DNA of 64,000 nucleotides, taken from the NCBI GenBank assembly GCA_002270565.1, contig NQMI01000007.1, forward strand, positions 372,001 to 436,000. The letters run 5' to 3'. Under the pieces are notes generated by a model, which was not told the DNA's origin, ran no database searches, and saw only the letters and a list, made by a program, of their open reading frames with translations. Positions 1 through 11,114 of this stretch are shown here, piece after piece. Origin of the DNA: Stenocarpella maydis (lineage: Eukaryota; Ascomycota; Sordariomycetes; Diaporthales; Diaporthaceae). Position numbers and translations under genes: made by a program. Numbering within the stretch: position 1 is the first letter of the stretch; each line of letters opens with the position of its first letter.

Positions 1-458
1 TCTTGCAACAGTCCCCATTCCGAGGTGAAGACGAAGACGAGATCTATGACGCCATCTTGGCGGACGAGCCGCTCTACCCTATTCACATGCCTAGGGATTC
101 CGTGTCGATCCTGCAGAAGCTGCTCATCCGTGAACCTGACCAGCGATTGGGAAGCGGCCCAACTGATGCCCAAGAGGTCATGAGCCAGCCATTCTTCCGC
201 AACATCAACTGGGATGACATCTACCACAAGCGCGTGGCGCCCCCCTTCTTGCCTCAAATCAAGAGCGCGACTGATACCAGTAACTTCGACTCCGAGTTCA
301 CAAGTGTCACTCCAGTTCTCACCCCTGTCCAATCAGGTAAGACCCTACTTTGTTGCTGCAGATTTGTATCTATGCGTGTACTAATAATACCTGTAGTGTT
401 GTCACAAGCCATGCAGGAAGAGTTCCGTGGATTCTCTTACACTGCCGATTTCGAGTAG
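1..458 (+). CDS. PKC1: Protein kinase C (Pkc1-type), C-terminal end, cut by window edge
   Basis: This is the last part of an AGC-family serine/threonine kinase: the end of the kinase lobe plus the AGC C-tail, about 131 residues. It shows the RLGSG segment, the [10 protein letters not shown] block, a proline-directed turn motif (TPVLTPV) and the hydrophobic motif FRGFSY just before the end TADFE. This tail is characteristic of fungal PKC1, the kinase of the cell-wall integrity MAPK pathway downstream of Rho1. An intron at 337-396 (GTAAGA...TAG, 60 nt, branch-like CTAAT) splits a Val codon. Because it is a multiple of three with no stop, it reads through in frame and could be wrongly kept as coding. 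The regulatory domains and most of the catalytic domain lie outside the window. The gene is convergent with She9. The family call is firm; the start is unknown. Confidence 0.9.
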   Translation, partial: LQQSPFRGEDEDEIYDAILADEPLYPIHMPRDSVSILQKLLIREPDQRLGSGPTDAQEVMSQPFFRNINWDDIYHKRVAPPFLPQIKSATDTSNFDSEFTSVTPVLTPVQSGKTLLCCCRFVSMRVLIIPVVLSQAMQEEFRGFSYTADFE

Positions 459-1164
459 GCGGGGAGCCACAAGGGCTGATGTGATGTGCGAGGAGCGAGC
501 GAGGACGGCTGCCGCTGGCGTCTATTGGCGCCCATGAAGCCCTCTCTTGGCAACTAGCCGCGCTGCCAGAAAGTGCGGGCCACGAAAGGCTGGTTTTATA
601 TATAAAGGGCTAATAATACCTGGGCTAGGCCAAGCGCAGGGAGTGTATTCATGCGCACGCGAGCGTTTCAGGCTTTTCCACCCCATGACGCCTAAAAGCA
701 TTTGAGGCGTCAGCAGCGAACGGGACTGGATGTTAGATACTGTAGAAATGATGGCCACGCACTTGAACGATGAGTTAGTTGCCTTTACTGATGAGGACGA
801 GGGCTAGGAAGCCCACCTTAATAGAGCATGGAGACAAAGACGATATCTTGGGAAGAGGCTACCCGGTGTTGGTACCTCTGAGGGCGGCCTCGTATTCATT
901 TTGGCCATTATACACCTCTTCTCTAATAGCGTTGGACAGTGTCTATCGGGTACATGATATTTATTGCAGCGACGACAGTACACAATACCAATACGGATTC
1001 CAACATCAGGGCTTGAATGCGCTAGACCGTATTGCACCTGTACAAACGAGAAAGTGGATAACGTGGGCTCGCTAGTATCTCTATGCAATAATTGTACAGA
1101 CCTTTCTTTCTTTCTTTTTCTTTTTGTCCTTCTCTCGCTTTTGAGTGGTGCCTCACTCGGACAG
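459..1164. other. Intergenic, between convergent 3' ends
   Basis: This holds the 3' flanks of the PKC and She9 genes. A TATATATAAA stretch lies near 595-606 and a pyrimidine-rich tract near 1100-1140. The short open frames here show no recognisable protein and overlap each other on both strands. No gene seen. Confidence 0.6.
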
Positions 1165-2547
1165 TCAGCGCTGGCGAGCCAGGAGCACCGCGACGCCGGC
1201 GACGGCCACGGCGCTGGTTACAGCACTCTCGAGGGCAATGAGCGAGACGTCCCTCATGCGCAGGTCTATGATCCTCTCGCTGCACAGGTCCTCGAGTGCG
1301 GCCCGCCACAGGCTGGGGTCCGACAGGAACTCCTTCCATGACAGGGCCGGCGGGCCGGGCACCTCTGGGGGCTCGGCGTCCGGCAGGGCGGACACTGGTG
1401 CAGCCTCAACGCCAGCATCCTTGACAGCCGCAGCGTCTGCGGCGGCGGCGGCAGCAGCAGCAGCATCCGCAGCAGCCTCGTCCTCCCTCCTAGTCATGGC
1501 GGCCCTGACCTCCTCGAGCTCGGTCCGGACGGCCTCGAGGGCGGCCTTCTCCTCGGCGGCGATGCCCTTCATCAGGCGGTTCCGCTTCCACGGCTCGGCG
1601 ACGAACTGCAGCACGAGGAACAGCAGGATGTTGACGCCCATGAGCCCCCAGGTGCCCCAGGTGGACTGGCGGCGGATGCGGTCGCTCCAGATCTGCTCCT
1701 CGTGGTAGCGCCTCAGGATGCCGCTGTTCAGGGCCTGGGAGAGGCGGGCCTCGTCGGCCTCGGCCTCGGTGAGGGCGGCGGCGGCCTGGTTGACGGCGGC
1801 CTCGAGCTCGTGGTCCTGGCGGTACATTGTGGTGAAGCGCTCGAGGTCCGGGGCGGACCACGTGTCCTTGCGGGCGAGGAGGGTGGTGACCTCGCGCTGG
1901 GTGGAGGCGCGGCGGGCGTTGACGGCCTTGTAGTGCTGGCGGGCGCTGCGGAGGGCGGCCTGGGCGCGGGCGAGGTCGGCCTCGAGCGCGGCGTTGGAGG
2001 CCTTGATGGCCTCGATGGCGGAGTAGCCCGTCAGGTCGTTGAGGGTCTGCGAGGCCACCAGGACGCGGGACTGGAGGTTGTCCATGAAGTCGGAGAACTT
2101 CTGGGAGGCGGCGGAGCGGCGAGAGTCGGTCTGGGAGGGGAGCTCGGGGCTGGGCCTCGAGGGGGGGAGGCCTTCTGGCGGGGTTGGCGTGGGGCTTGGT
2201 GACGATGGGGAGGAGGGCTCGGCGGGTTGGGACTGCTCCTCGGACGGTTCCCTGGAGGTCGCATTCTGGTCTGAGGGTGGTGACGGTTGTTGTTGTTGTT
2301 GTTGCTGTTTGTGTTGGTGGTGGTGGTGGTGGTGGTTGGTAGAGTAGAAACGGAGTCGGGCGTGTAACCTACATGGCGCCTGCAGGGACGACAGCAGCAG
2401 CAGCGGTCGAGAGGCGCTGGTGGTGAGGATCGAAGAGGTGGGCGATATCGACCGCGATGGCGGCGCCGATGGGCCACTGAGCTGCTTGAGGAGGAAGGTC
2501 GACCCGGGTCGCAACAGGGGCCGAGCAGCAGCCACAGGGCCCGTCAT
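1165..2547 (-). CDS. SHE9: She9/Mdm33-like mitochondrial inner membrane protein
   Basis: This is a 460-residue protein of the She9/Mdm33 family, which acts at the mitochondrial inner membrane in organelle morphology, perhaps in membrane fission. The Arg- and Ser-rich N-terminus up to about residue 70 (ending RLRFYST) looks like a cleavable mitochondrial presequence. Next come poly-His (about 72-77), poly-Gln (about 81-87) and Pro/Ser-rich low complexity. A predicted coiled coil spans about 150-295 (LEADLARAQAALRSARQ). The first membrane segment is at about 298-318 (LMGVNILLFLVLQFVAEPW). A second Ala-rich charged coiled coil follows, and a second hydrophobic helix sits at the C-terminus, matching the two-membrane-span family layout. 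I chose the Met at 2547 because the frame upstream has no presequence-like or conserved content. No intron is needed. It diverges from the hydrolase at 3301. Confidence 0.9.
   Translation of the reverse strand: MTGPVAAARPLLRPGSTFLLKQLSGPSAPPSRSISPTSSILTTSASRPLLLLSSLQAPCRLHARLRFYSTNHHHHHHQHKQQQQQQQPSPPSDQNATSREPSEEQSQPAEPSSPSSPSPTPTPPEGLPPSRPSPELPSQTDSRRSAASQKFSDFMDNLQSRVLVASQTLNDLTGYSAIEAIKASNAALEADLARAQAALRSARQHYKAVNARRASTQREVTTLLARKDTWSAPDLERFTTMYRQDHELEAAVNQAAAALTEAEADEARLSQALNSGILRRYHEEQIWSDRIRRQSTWGTWGLMGVNILLFLVLQFVAEPWKRNRLMKGIAAEEKAALEAVRTELEEVRAAMTRREDEAAADAAAAAAAAADAAAVKDAGVEAAPVSALPDAEPPEVPGPPALSWKEFLSDPSLWRAALEDLCSERIIDLRMRDVSLIALESAVTSAVAVAGVAVLLARQR
2286..2340. repeat. Coding triplet repeats (TGT)n then (GGT)n
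   Basis: Two adjacent trinucleotide tracts lie inside the She9 reading frame. On the coding strand they are CAA/CAG-type and CAC/CAT-type codons, giving poly-Gln and poly-His. Such tracts are prone to length change. Confidence 0.85.
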
Positions 2548-3300
2548 TGCCGAGGGGAGGGTCGTCGAGACGGCCAGAGGGGGCAAAAGGTAGGTAGAGT
2601 GTAGAGGGCACCGTGCCGAGGCCAGGTGTCGGTTGTCCAACAGACGTAGTGGGCGGTCGGCCGTGCAGATGTCCGGACGCGGCAGTTTTTCAGTGCCGCC
2701 TCGGCCTGACAGGGGTGCTCGCGGGGGGCTCCTGGAGCTGCTGATGCTGCCGAGCGGCCCCGCGTGCACTAAATATAATACGGAGGTGCACTGTGTATAT
2801 ATAGTAGTGGGGCCGATCCACTGCACCTCAGATGTCTACCAAGACGGCAACATCCCGCAGATGCATTCAAGTCCCTCTGCGGGTCACATCGTCGGATACA
2901 AGCAGGTATAACAAGTACGTCCGTACTAGCCGTAGCTAGCGTCGACTGGACCAGGTTATATACTTCTCTCTTCATTCTCATACGGCACGCATACTTGGAT
3001 AGCCGGGCAGGTAACCCGTGTAAGAACGGATGAATAGGCTACCGACTATACCGCCATGTAGAGGTGTATATCTCTGCACTCGCATTGTAACGCCCAGAGG
3101 TCGGCCAAGGGACACATCAAAAAGCCAAAGACGAGCCCCTCGCCCCGAGCCCCGAGCCCCTCGCGCTCATCAGTCTTGCACCGTGCCTAGCCCCATCACC
3201 AGCTTCTATCTCAACTCTTGGCTCTTTGCTTATTGTCACCAGCAGTAACCGTTTCATCATTCCGGATCCCTCACCGGGGCCTCTAGCCTCCATATTCGCC
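2548..3300. other. Divergent intergenic region, She9 / hydrolase
   Basis: This is a shared promoter interval between two divergently transcribed genes. A TATATATAG-like stretch occurs near 2795-2803. The stretch 3115-3170 is rich in repeated CCCCGAGCCCC-like words. No coding content is supported. Confidence 0.5.
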
Positions 3301-4254
3301 ATGTCTGACCTGCCAACGCTGGTCTTCATCCATGGTGCCTGGCATCGCCCAAAATGCTACACCAGGGTTATGAAGGCCCTCCGGGAGAGACATCAGATCA
3401 AATGCACATCCTTCCAGCTCCCATCGACGATACGAGACCCTATGGCGACCTTCAAGGATGATATCGAAGCTGCCCGCGCAGCTATTGCCAGCGAGACCAC
3501 CCAAGGACACGACGTCGTTCTCATTGCTCACTCGTACGGCGGCTTAGTCGCCAGCAGCGCCATCAGGTTCTTCACCCACCCGCAGCCCGCCCAAGGCCGC
3601 GTGGTGGGCCTCGTGCTCATCGCCTCCGGCTTCTCCCTGACCGGCCTCGCCTTCATGGATCCCTTGTTCCACATCCCCCCGTCATTCTGGCGCGTCAACA
3701 AGGACACCGGGTTTGCCGAACTCGTCGTGTCTCCCAGGCACTTCTTTTACCACGACGTCCCGGCGGACGAGGCGGACGAGTGGGTATCACAGCTCATGCC
3801 CCAGAGCCTGAAGTCGCTATTTGAGGGCGGCGAGCACGCCTATGCGGGCTGGCGGGACGTGCCCTCATGGTACATTGGCACCATCCAAGACCAGGGCTTG
3901 CCCGTGGTCGTCCAGCGCATAAACGTGGGCATGGCTAGAGAGATGGGCACCACGGTCGAGCACAGAGAGCTGGACACTAGCCACTCGCCATTTCTCAGCC
4001 AGCCCGACGAGGTCGTGCATCTTCTGGTGGAAGCTACGGTGGCATTCACGGGCAAGGCCGTGGGGGGTGTCAGGGCTGACGGCCCCAGAAACGAGATCCT
4101 GACGCCGTCGGCTACCATCTGGAAGCCTTCGTCCTGGCTGAAGTATGGGCTGCCGCTGGTATTCGGACACATCCTTGGCAGATGCATTCTTGTCTTCTAT
4201 GGGCTGAGGGCTCTATGGCGGCCGGCTGCTAGCACTAGGGCAAAAGCTGCCTGA
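3301..4254 (+). CDS. Alpha/beta hydrolase-fold protein
   Basis: This is an intronless 317-residue protein of the AB_hydrolase superfamily, close in style to the plant MES/salicylate-esterase-like group. The start MSDLPTLVFIHGAWH gives strand beta-3 and the HG oxyanion loop (residues 11-12). The nucleophile elbow is AHSYGG with Ser about 78. SHSPFLSQPDEV near residue 230 carries the expected catalytic His. The C-terminal stretch KYGLPLVFGHILGRCILVFYGL is hydrophobic and may anchor or pack on a membrane. There is no signal peptide, so it is probably intracellular. The substrate cannot be read from sequence. I chose the ATG at 3301 because the fold begins right after it and upstream in-frame residues look like leader. 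It neighbours a GH43 gene that points towards it, so no operon-like logic applies. Confidence 0.85.
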   Translation: MSDLPTLVFIHGAWHRPKCYTRVMKALRERHQIKCTSFQLPSTIRDPMATFKDDIEAARAAIASETTQGHDVVLIAHSYGGLVASSAIRFFTHPQPAQGRVVGLVLIASGFSLTGLAFMDPLFHIPPSFWRVNKDTGFAELVVSPRHFFYHDVPADEADEWVSQLMPQSLKSLFEGGEHAYAGWRDVPSWYIGTIQDQGLPVVVQRINVGMAREMGTTVEHRELDTSHSPFLSQPDEVVHLLVEATVAFTGKAVGGVRADGPRNEILTPSATIWKPSSWLKYGLPLVFGHILGRCILVFYGLRALWRPAASTRAKAA

Positions 4255-5114
4255 TGGGGTGCCAGACTGCGGCACTCGTCGTCTGTCACGAAGCAGGGGC
4301 TCTCTCTGGAACCCACTAATGTGGTGCTCCACTGTGTGCTGTGAAAACATGCATTCCCCTCTCTAATTGCTATGGCACACAAAAACCAGTCAAGGTGCTC
4401 TATTTAAACGCCACGCTCGGGGTCATAACACCATGGCACTTTGTGTGGTTTCTGGACTGAAATCTTAACTCACTTATGCTATTATCGCGGGGACATAACT
4501 GACACTAATTCACTGACTGTCATGAATCCATACAAGTCAGTCAGAAACCTTCACTCACCACTTATTTCACATACTTGCTTCTTATGCAGTTACAGCAGCC
4601 AGTGCTCTAATTACCTTGCTGTGGTATTTCTGATACAGGTGTGAGCCATATCTACGCGTTCTTCCAAGATGGCTATGGTTGGCCACATCTCGGGCCTTTC
4701 ATCCTGAAATACATCTCATTACGGCCACTATTATGGGATCCTCTTCTCAAGTTCTAGGGTGTGTCTTGGAGTGCTCGTAAGCTTGTTATCGATGCTCTCG
4801 TAGCAATTCTAATCGTAGTCAATGAGGAGTCCTACATATCGAAGACACAGTTTTGAAGGATCTGGCTGTCCGCCCTGCCCAGCACGGCCTGGGATTTAGG
4901 GCACAAGAGCTCTCTGCAAACATGGCATTCAATGTTGCCATGTGCATGGTTTGCTTCACTTCGTGACTCGATAACTTTAGAATACAAAGTTGCATCCATC
5001 GTATGACGACAAGAAATCAGCATGGATTATGTGTAGGGTTTTCATTAAGACCATTTCATCAAGGCATTATCTCATCATTCCAAGCCAGACCATGTCTGAG
5101 CACTCCTCTCAGCC
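4255..5114. other. Intergenic, between convergent 3' ends
   Basis: This is the 3' flank of the hydrolase and of the GH43 gene. It is moderately AT-rich. Only short unrelated open frames are present (for example 4832-5023 on the minus strand), none recognisable. Confidence 0.5.
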
Positions 5115-6447
5115 TCATATTGTTGGCCAGTCATCGACCCAGTCGATAACATTCCAACCCCATTGATAATCACTCACAGCATATCCAATTGTCGTGTTGA
5201 CTAGACCGTTGGTGTAAGCGACTTGATGATCCACTACCCGGGCAGAGGGAATACACTCACCATATCTGTAATACATAATCGGCCCATACGTCGGGTCATT
5301 CAAGATCCCCTGCGCACCGGGGCCGTATACATCACCGTGGCTTGCAAGAACCATGTTTCCGCCGCCCTCCAAGCAGCTGGCCCCGCTCTGGTCCACGTAT
5401 GGCCCGCCGATACTGGCGCTCCGGCACGCACGGATACTGTACTCTCCGCCCGCGGGTGGTCGCGAGACCTCATAGTCGTTGGCCTGTCCCTCGCTCCAGA
5501 GCATGTAGAAGTAGCCCCCGTGCTGGAAGGGGAAGGGGGCCTCGATGTCATGCTGGCCCGACGGCTTGTAAATGACCTGGGCCGGCTGTCCGTTGGCAGC
5601 CGTCGCGTCCGAGTTGAATGTGACCAGCTGGATACCACCCCAGTAGGACCCAAACGACATGTGGTAAGTCCCGCCAACCTGAATCATAGCAGGGTCGATG
5701 GCATTGTAGCTAACGTTTGGGCTCGACTCCACACCCGTTGACCCGTGATCCTCCCAGCTGCCATTCTCCATGGTTGTGCTGGTCGCATATGCGATAACAG
5801 AGTTCTGGCTCCCAAGTGTCGAAACACTGTAATCTATATAATGCTCTTAGTCAGAGTTAACTGGACCCGTGAAACTCCTTTCGTGAGTCGTGGCCGGAGT
5901 GCTCTTGTGTAACAGAGGAGGCACGATACACTCAGATGTTAGCTTACATAGTATATATGTTCCGTCTCTCTCAATCACCATTGGTGCCTGGACTCACTGT
6001 CAGTCACGAATATTGATGTCACGAACTGGGAAATGTAAAGTGGTAGCGCGCTAAATAGTTAGATAATAACATACCCAAAGAGCTGTGACACCTGGTATAT
6101 CTACAACAGTGCCCTCTGGGAGCACGCTCCCGGCGGTTTCCCATGGCCCGGAAAGAGAGTCGGACTTCAGCATACCAATATGGTCACCCGTGTTGAAGCG
6201 AAAGTAGACACCATCTGAAGACCGCCGAATGAGGCCAGGATCGTGCGCGAAGCAGTCGCCCGTACAACGCTCTGGTTCGGCATAGGCTATTACACCGACC
6301 TGCTGCGTTTTAGTAGCTTTCTACCACGTAAGTATAGTTTGTTCTGGAAGATCACTAAACACAATAAACAAGATACTGTAAGAAAATGAGGCCTATACTA
6401 ACGACCAGTGCCCACAGGCATGAGAGAACTTTTGCACCAGACAACAT
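5115..6447 (-). CDS. Secreted endo-1,5-alpha-L-arabinanase, GH43 family
   Basis: My model has four exons (6403-6447, 6075-6302, 5948-5987, 5115-5833) and gives 343 residues. Exon 1 encodes a signal peptide (MLSGAKVLSCLWALV). Five-bladed propeller landmarks follow in order: AHDPGLIRR (general-base Asp), GVTALWAPMVIERDGTYILYY, YNAIDPAM (pKa-modulating Asp) and HDIEAPF (general-acid Glu). These match GH43 arabinanases that cut the alpha-1,5-arabinan backbone of pectin outside the cell. All three junctions keep phase. Exon 3 is only 40 nt. The acceptor of exon 2 could be 3 nt later, dropping one Gln. The protein lacks the extra C-terminal domain of some GH43 enzymes. A TATA box lies about 100 bp upstream. 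Function is confident; exact splice sites are inferred. Confidence 0.88.
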
Positions 6448-9034
6448 GATTGTAGCAAGGAATGAAGAGTCTGGGATGGATCAAGAGCCGTTGGCTGTTA
6501 CTGCCCACAGCTCGTGCCTTACAGACGCCGGCTCCAGCCATGGCTTATATATGTTGGTGGGGGTTATGGAAAGACCAAGTGCACGAGACCAGAGTATTGT
6601 AGTCTGATCTCGTGCACCTAGTTCGTAGTATTTTCTAGATGGTGAAGAGAACCATCCGCAATGCCTCGACCTACCGGCACTAGACCAATAAACCAACTAC
6701 CGGCACTAGACATGGCCGACAAAATCTAGGCACCGCCTACAAAGGTGGCACGTAGGAACATGATCAAGAAAAGCGGTCAAATATGGGACCACCCCTCGGT
6801 GACGAGCCTGTTCTTGACTGCATGTGTGGGTTGTACGTCTTCACTCACGACTATCAAGACTTGCCAATCGGATGGGAGAAGGGCGTCATCGTCAGGCACC
6901 GCCATGCCTCTAGCATGCAGGAATGCAGACGCGGACCTGTGTCTTGACCGGGCCTAAGTCATTTGAGACCGGTGCCCATCTTTCCCGGGTCGACATTGCC
7001 GGAGCGATTCCTCACGGGACGTTTGTTTTTGTGGGGTGTGGAGAAGTAGCATGGTAACGGTTACTTTCTATACTACCGCACCTGACGTCCACATGGATTG
7101 GCGCCCTCGAGTTTCCTTGTTTTACAGCTGTTTCCCGAGTCATTTACGTCTACGTTTGGTGACAAAGGCAAGATCTCGGGGAAAGGGGGAGACTCCGGAG
7201 GAGGAGAAGACGAAGTGTGGATTTTCTCTGAGCTTGGATCTGAGGTTGCAGCCCACATGCGTGTGAGAAATGATGTTGGGTCGTGTAAGCTGCGGCAGGG
7301 ATTGAATTAAGCAATTTATTCCCCGAGGTCTAGCCTCGGAAAGGTCCCCGGTCAGTACTGAGCTATGCTATGAGCTGTGAAGAGATGTGGACTGTAACAA
7401 AGCATTCAACCAGGTTATTGCCCTCGACGATTGTAACAGCTCGCATATGCAGGTGGTCTCCGAAGAGGTGTGTTATTCACAGCAGCCTTAGAGGAGTCAA
7501 CATTGACTGTCCTGCAGCTTTTTGAGCTGGGCAACATGTGCCCAGAATGGATTCGTAAGCCACGGGAACACTCCGCTCGGTATGACTCGAGCCCTACGTG
7601 CCAACGTGGTTACCTACCCCAGGCCTATGCAGGTTCCGTTACACACCTGTGATCGACACAGATTTTACGTATCATCTGGACTAACTTGAACGCGCACAGT
7701 TTCGATACCATATGTCGTATTTTATGGTCTGCCCTTGAACAATACAACACCACGGGAGCGATAGTTAGTTATCCTGTAAACCAGGCGTGCAGCCCTCCAT
7801 AGATTGGCCAGGACCACATGACCACATGACCAGAAATTCTCAGGGATCCCAAATTCTGCTAAGCCTTCTGGCAAAAAGTGGTGCCGCGACAGATACCTCG
7901 GGCGGCCGAGTTCCGCGGTTCAAACAAATGTCATTATGCTGTCAACGACTACTTGACTTGGCACTACAACAGAAATCCAAACGTCTAGGCCAGGCCTCTG
8001 GACGGGAGTGTCGGCTATTCGCACATGATGGGAAGCTCCATTCTGTCAGCTCTATTCACCTACATAAATAATCCTAAACGGTCGCCTGGGCATTGTTCGG
8101 GCTTCGGTCAAAGTCCCGTATCAGATACTAAGGCGCGGAGAGCATTGCAAAACAGGCCTTCGCAAGGACCTACAAGAAGGAAGGATGAAGAAGAGGGACT
8201 CAGCTGTGCGAGAAGTTCGGGTGCAGAATGCAGTTCTCACAGAAGCATATGGGAAGTCAAGATTTATCTCTAGCTCACTTCCCTCTGGTGTGTGATCCAA
8301 TTAGGTAGTCTTCTATTTTTGTGTTGCAAAAAGAAGGAGGAGGAGGAGAGGAGAGAAAAGCTGCAAGCCTTCTTTCCATAAAGACCATTTAGTTTCAGGA
8401 TTCAACCAACTGCCGGTAGAATTGTGACGATGCAATATTTAGCTCGGCCTGGGTGGAAGAATCTGGCTCACCCGTACATTGCCTCCTTGTCATACCCAGT
8501 GTCACACACCAGTCTCGCTGTCGCACACTCCTACACCTTCACTAGTTCTCAACCGCTCCCCAATTTCTTTATCTTGGAAAAGACGAAACATGACCTGCCA
8601 GTAACAGAATTGCAAATGGATGTGATATTTTTTCCTGTGAAAGGCCTGCAGCAGTTCTTGCAGCCATTCAACCGACGGCATGATTACTTGCAGGTTGAAT
8701 TCAACATGGCTTGATTCGGCCTTTGCCGTCCTCTACCTTCAATGCTGTAGGACAAGCGGTCACTTGAACAGGCGGGCCGTACGTAAGTGGCCGAGTCACG
8801 AGGAAGCTACTAAATGGTGGTCAGTGTTTCTAAATGAACACTGGATATCTTAGGTCACAGATAAGACCAGAGGATGCAAGCGTGAATTTAGGGACAAATG
8901 CCATTGTGTTTTAGTCAGGTGCTATCTAACGCCAACGTGTCTTACTGCCAGCAGCAGGATATAATATATCCTGGGATTGCGCGATTTGGCGTGCTCCTCC
9001 TTGAACACTATGGGTGGGTATAATTAGTGCAGTC
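6448..9034. other. Long intergenic region, 2.6 kb
   Basis: This covers the arabinanase promoter and the 3' flank of the next minus-strand gene. Open frames here (for example 7787-8071 and 8424-8714) are short and show no recognisable family or consistent splice partners. A purine run (GGAGGAGGAGGAGAGGAGAG) lies at 8335-8354. No transposon hallmark was recognised. Confidence 0.45.
6544..6551 (-). promoter_or_regulatory. TATA box of the GH43 arabinanase gene
   Basis: The minus strand reads TATATAAG about 100 bp upstream of the arabinanase ATG. This is the usual place for a core promoter TATA element in an inducible secreted-enzyme gene. Confidence 0.5.
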
Positions 9035-9538
9035 TCAAGAGAGAAAGGAAAAATAAACCCCAGAAAAAAAGAGAAAAAAGAAACCGACTACAAAACCCCG
9101 GCCCACGAACCGTCCCATCTTAGTGGGGAAATAAGGCATTTCGTCCCCCTTCCCCTTTCTGTCAAATGTCAAAATTGCTCTCAAAAGTCCACCGGTCATC
9201 TGCTGTCCATGATAGCGTGTGCTGGAATTTCCCATTCCATCGTCATCCGAATTCCCAATTTCCCAATTTCCCGTCGTTTCCACTTGCACCTCCTCCGGGT
9301 CGATGTAGAGGAACTCGTTGCATCCAGTGTAGTCGCTGTCGATGAACCGAGCCCGGTAAGCCCTCTCGTCGTGGAGGGACCTCTCGAAAAACCTGCGCCT
9401 CCGCTCTTTCTCCGCCTGGTCGTATTGCCACTGCTTGCTTCCATGAGGGACGACGACGCCCACCTGCTCGCGGAAGGCCTCGATGTTGATGTTGACGAGC
9501 TCCTCGAGCCTGTCAAAGAGGGGGAGTGAGTCAGCCAT
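9035..9538 (-). CDS. Small hypothetical protein
   Basis: This is a 167-residue open frame starting MADSLPLFDRLEELVNINIEAFREQ. The N-terminal 70 residues look coding: they are amphipathic and rich in Arg/Glu (EKERRRRFFERSLHDERAYRARF). A short acidic segment follows (SDDDGMGNSS). The C-terminus ends in an aromatic, hydrophobic run (FVVGFFFLFFSGVYFSFLS), which may be a tail anchor or read-through past a missed splice site. I recognise no family. I chose the Met at 9538 because the upstream in-frame residues come from a tandem repeat in the leader. Nothing adjacent suggests a role. Confidence 0.45.
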   Translation of the reverse strand: MADSLPLFDRLEELVNINIEAFREQVGVVVPHGSKQWQYDQAEKERRRRFFERSLHDERAYRARFIDSDYTGCNEFLYIDPEEVQVETTGNWEIGNSDDDGMGNSSTRYHGQQMTGGLLRAILTFDRKGKGDEMPYFPTKMGRFVGRGFVVGFFFLFFSGVYFSFLS

Positions 9539-11114
9539 GAAGTGTTGGAGAAATAAAGTATTGGAGAGGTGAAGGGTTGATGGTAGAAGAGTTGATGATT
9601 GAAGAGTTGATAGTTGAAGAGTTGATGTGGTAATGTTTGTGCTGTGGTAGTGAGATGTGTAGAAAAGGAAGGAAGGATTTGGGAATGAAGAAGGGAGGGG
9701 GGAGCGCGCTCTTAAATATCTTTTCGTCCACATTAGTGTGTTACTAGGACCCTATAAAAGTGTACGAAAAAAGCTTTAGGACATTTAGAAGCCTGGATGG
9801 TTGCGAAGCTAAAGGGGGGGGGGATCACAGGACATGTTGAAGCCTCAATAGTTGCGAAGCGAAAAGGAAAACAAATCGCTATAGAGAATGTATCTGGCCG
9901 CTATGAGCAACTAATTGAACTAGCACGGCCTCTAGCAGAAAATGTGTGGAGCTTCTGATCAAACTTATATCTCTGTTGCCTTGCCATATTTTGATTCATT
10001 GTGATTAGAACTGAGCCTTCTCATCCTCAAGCACACTACTTCTGGGACCGGAGAGACCTGAACAAGACTATTGAATTTAGACACTGCCTTATAGCCACAT
10101 GTACGTACATATGTAATTATGGGCTTAAAATCAAACTACAAACCTGGACGATGACTCTAGAGTAGGGACCTAGATTCAAGGCGAAGTTAATAGAAACCAC
10201 TGCTAAGGTAGACTAGATCCCATAGGGATATTGAGAAGAGACGGCTGGCTTTACAATACTGCTTAGCCCCTCCCTGTCGCTGGTGAAGCAAGACATAGAG
10301 GGTGGCAGCATTTGATTTGGCTGGGTTGTGCCTCCAGATAGCGCCATCGATTGGAGAATTTTCCTCGATTGATACCCCTTATGAATCAGTCAGTTGGGTG
10401 CTATCGTGCACTTTCATATATCCCTTTGAGGTATACCTAAGTCAACTAAGAATGTCAACTGTAGAGGACACGCCGGGCGATACTAAAGTGGCTGTTACAT
10501 CAAGGTTCTCACTTGTTGTGTTAGTGTCTATTTCAAAATTGTATGACTCAAGTTTTAGACAACTCTAGCCATCAAACCATCATCGCAAAAAGTGCGCCAT
10601 GCACTAGGACCGGCCACCTGCGCTTTCTGCACAGTGCTCGGTAGAATTAAGATCAACCGAGGCTTTTGAACTCACGATCACGGGCGTAGTGACGTGTCTA
10701 GTACTGTGAAGCCTGCTCACAGCGAAGAAGGAAGAAAATGTGTCGACCAACTGAACACAAACGGAGCAGTGCAAGTGTCTCTTGTAGTAATTAGTGCCTG
10801 AATGATTAAATCGGATGTTCCATCCTGGTGTGCACGTCAGGTGGAAGGGAAAGGCGATAGATAACACTTCCGATTTCAAATACTGGATGGATGTGACAAC
10901 TTTCCCGTTCTGTGTACCAAAGTCATAAGATTGAAGAACTGTCAGTCACTACTATGAATGCCCCTGTGTATCTCGGCGAGTCAAGCACAATTGCATGTAT
11001 GTATCAGGGTATCAATTTATGTAGTCTAATCCCAATCCCAACGCTGCTCCCCAGGCAATCTGCCAAGGAGAGCGGGGATCTATACGTTCTATCATGTATA
11101 GGCTTCTATAAGTA
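9539..11114. other. Intergenic, AT-rich
   Basis: This contains the 15-bp repeat leader, then an AT-rich stretch without a supportable gene. Two imperfect copies of a ~30-nt word (GAAGCCT...GTTGCGAAGC) lie at about 9788-9811 and 9839-9861, separated by a G-rich run. The frame 10302-10568 is not recognisable. Confidence 0.45.
9571..9630. repeat. 15-bp tandem repeat, four copies
   Basis: Four contiguous 15-nt units of the form GAAGAGTTGATNNNN lie just upstream of the small gene's ATG, in its probable 5' leader. The first ten bases are nearly invariant and the last five vary. Confidence 0.85.

Noticed and set aside
592..606. TATATATAAA as a promoter TATA box
   Set aside because: It lies between two convergent 3' ends with no gene start within reach.
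1145..2347. Plus-strand frames of 102-187 residues across She9
   Set aside because: They are GC-rich shadow frames opposite a recognisable protein.
2548..2826. 93-residue N-terminal extension of She9
   Set aside because: It lacks presequence character and overlaps the promoter. The Met at 2547 directly opens an Arg/Ser-rich targeting sequence.
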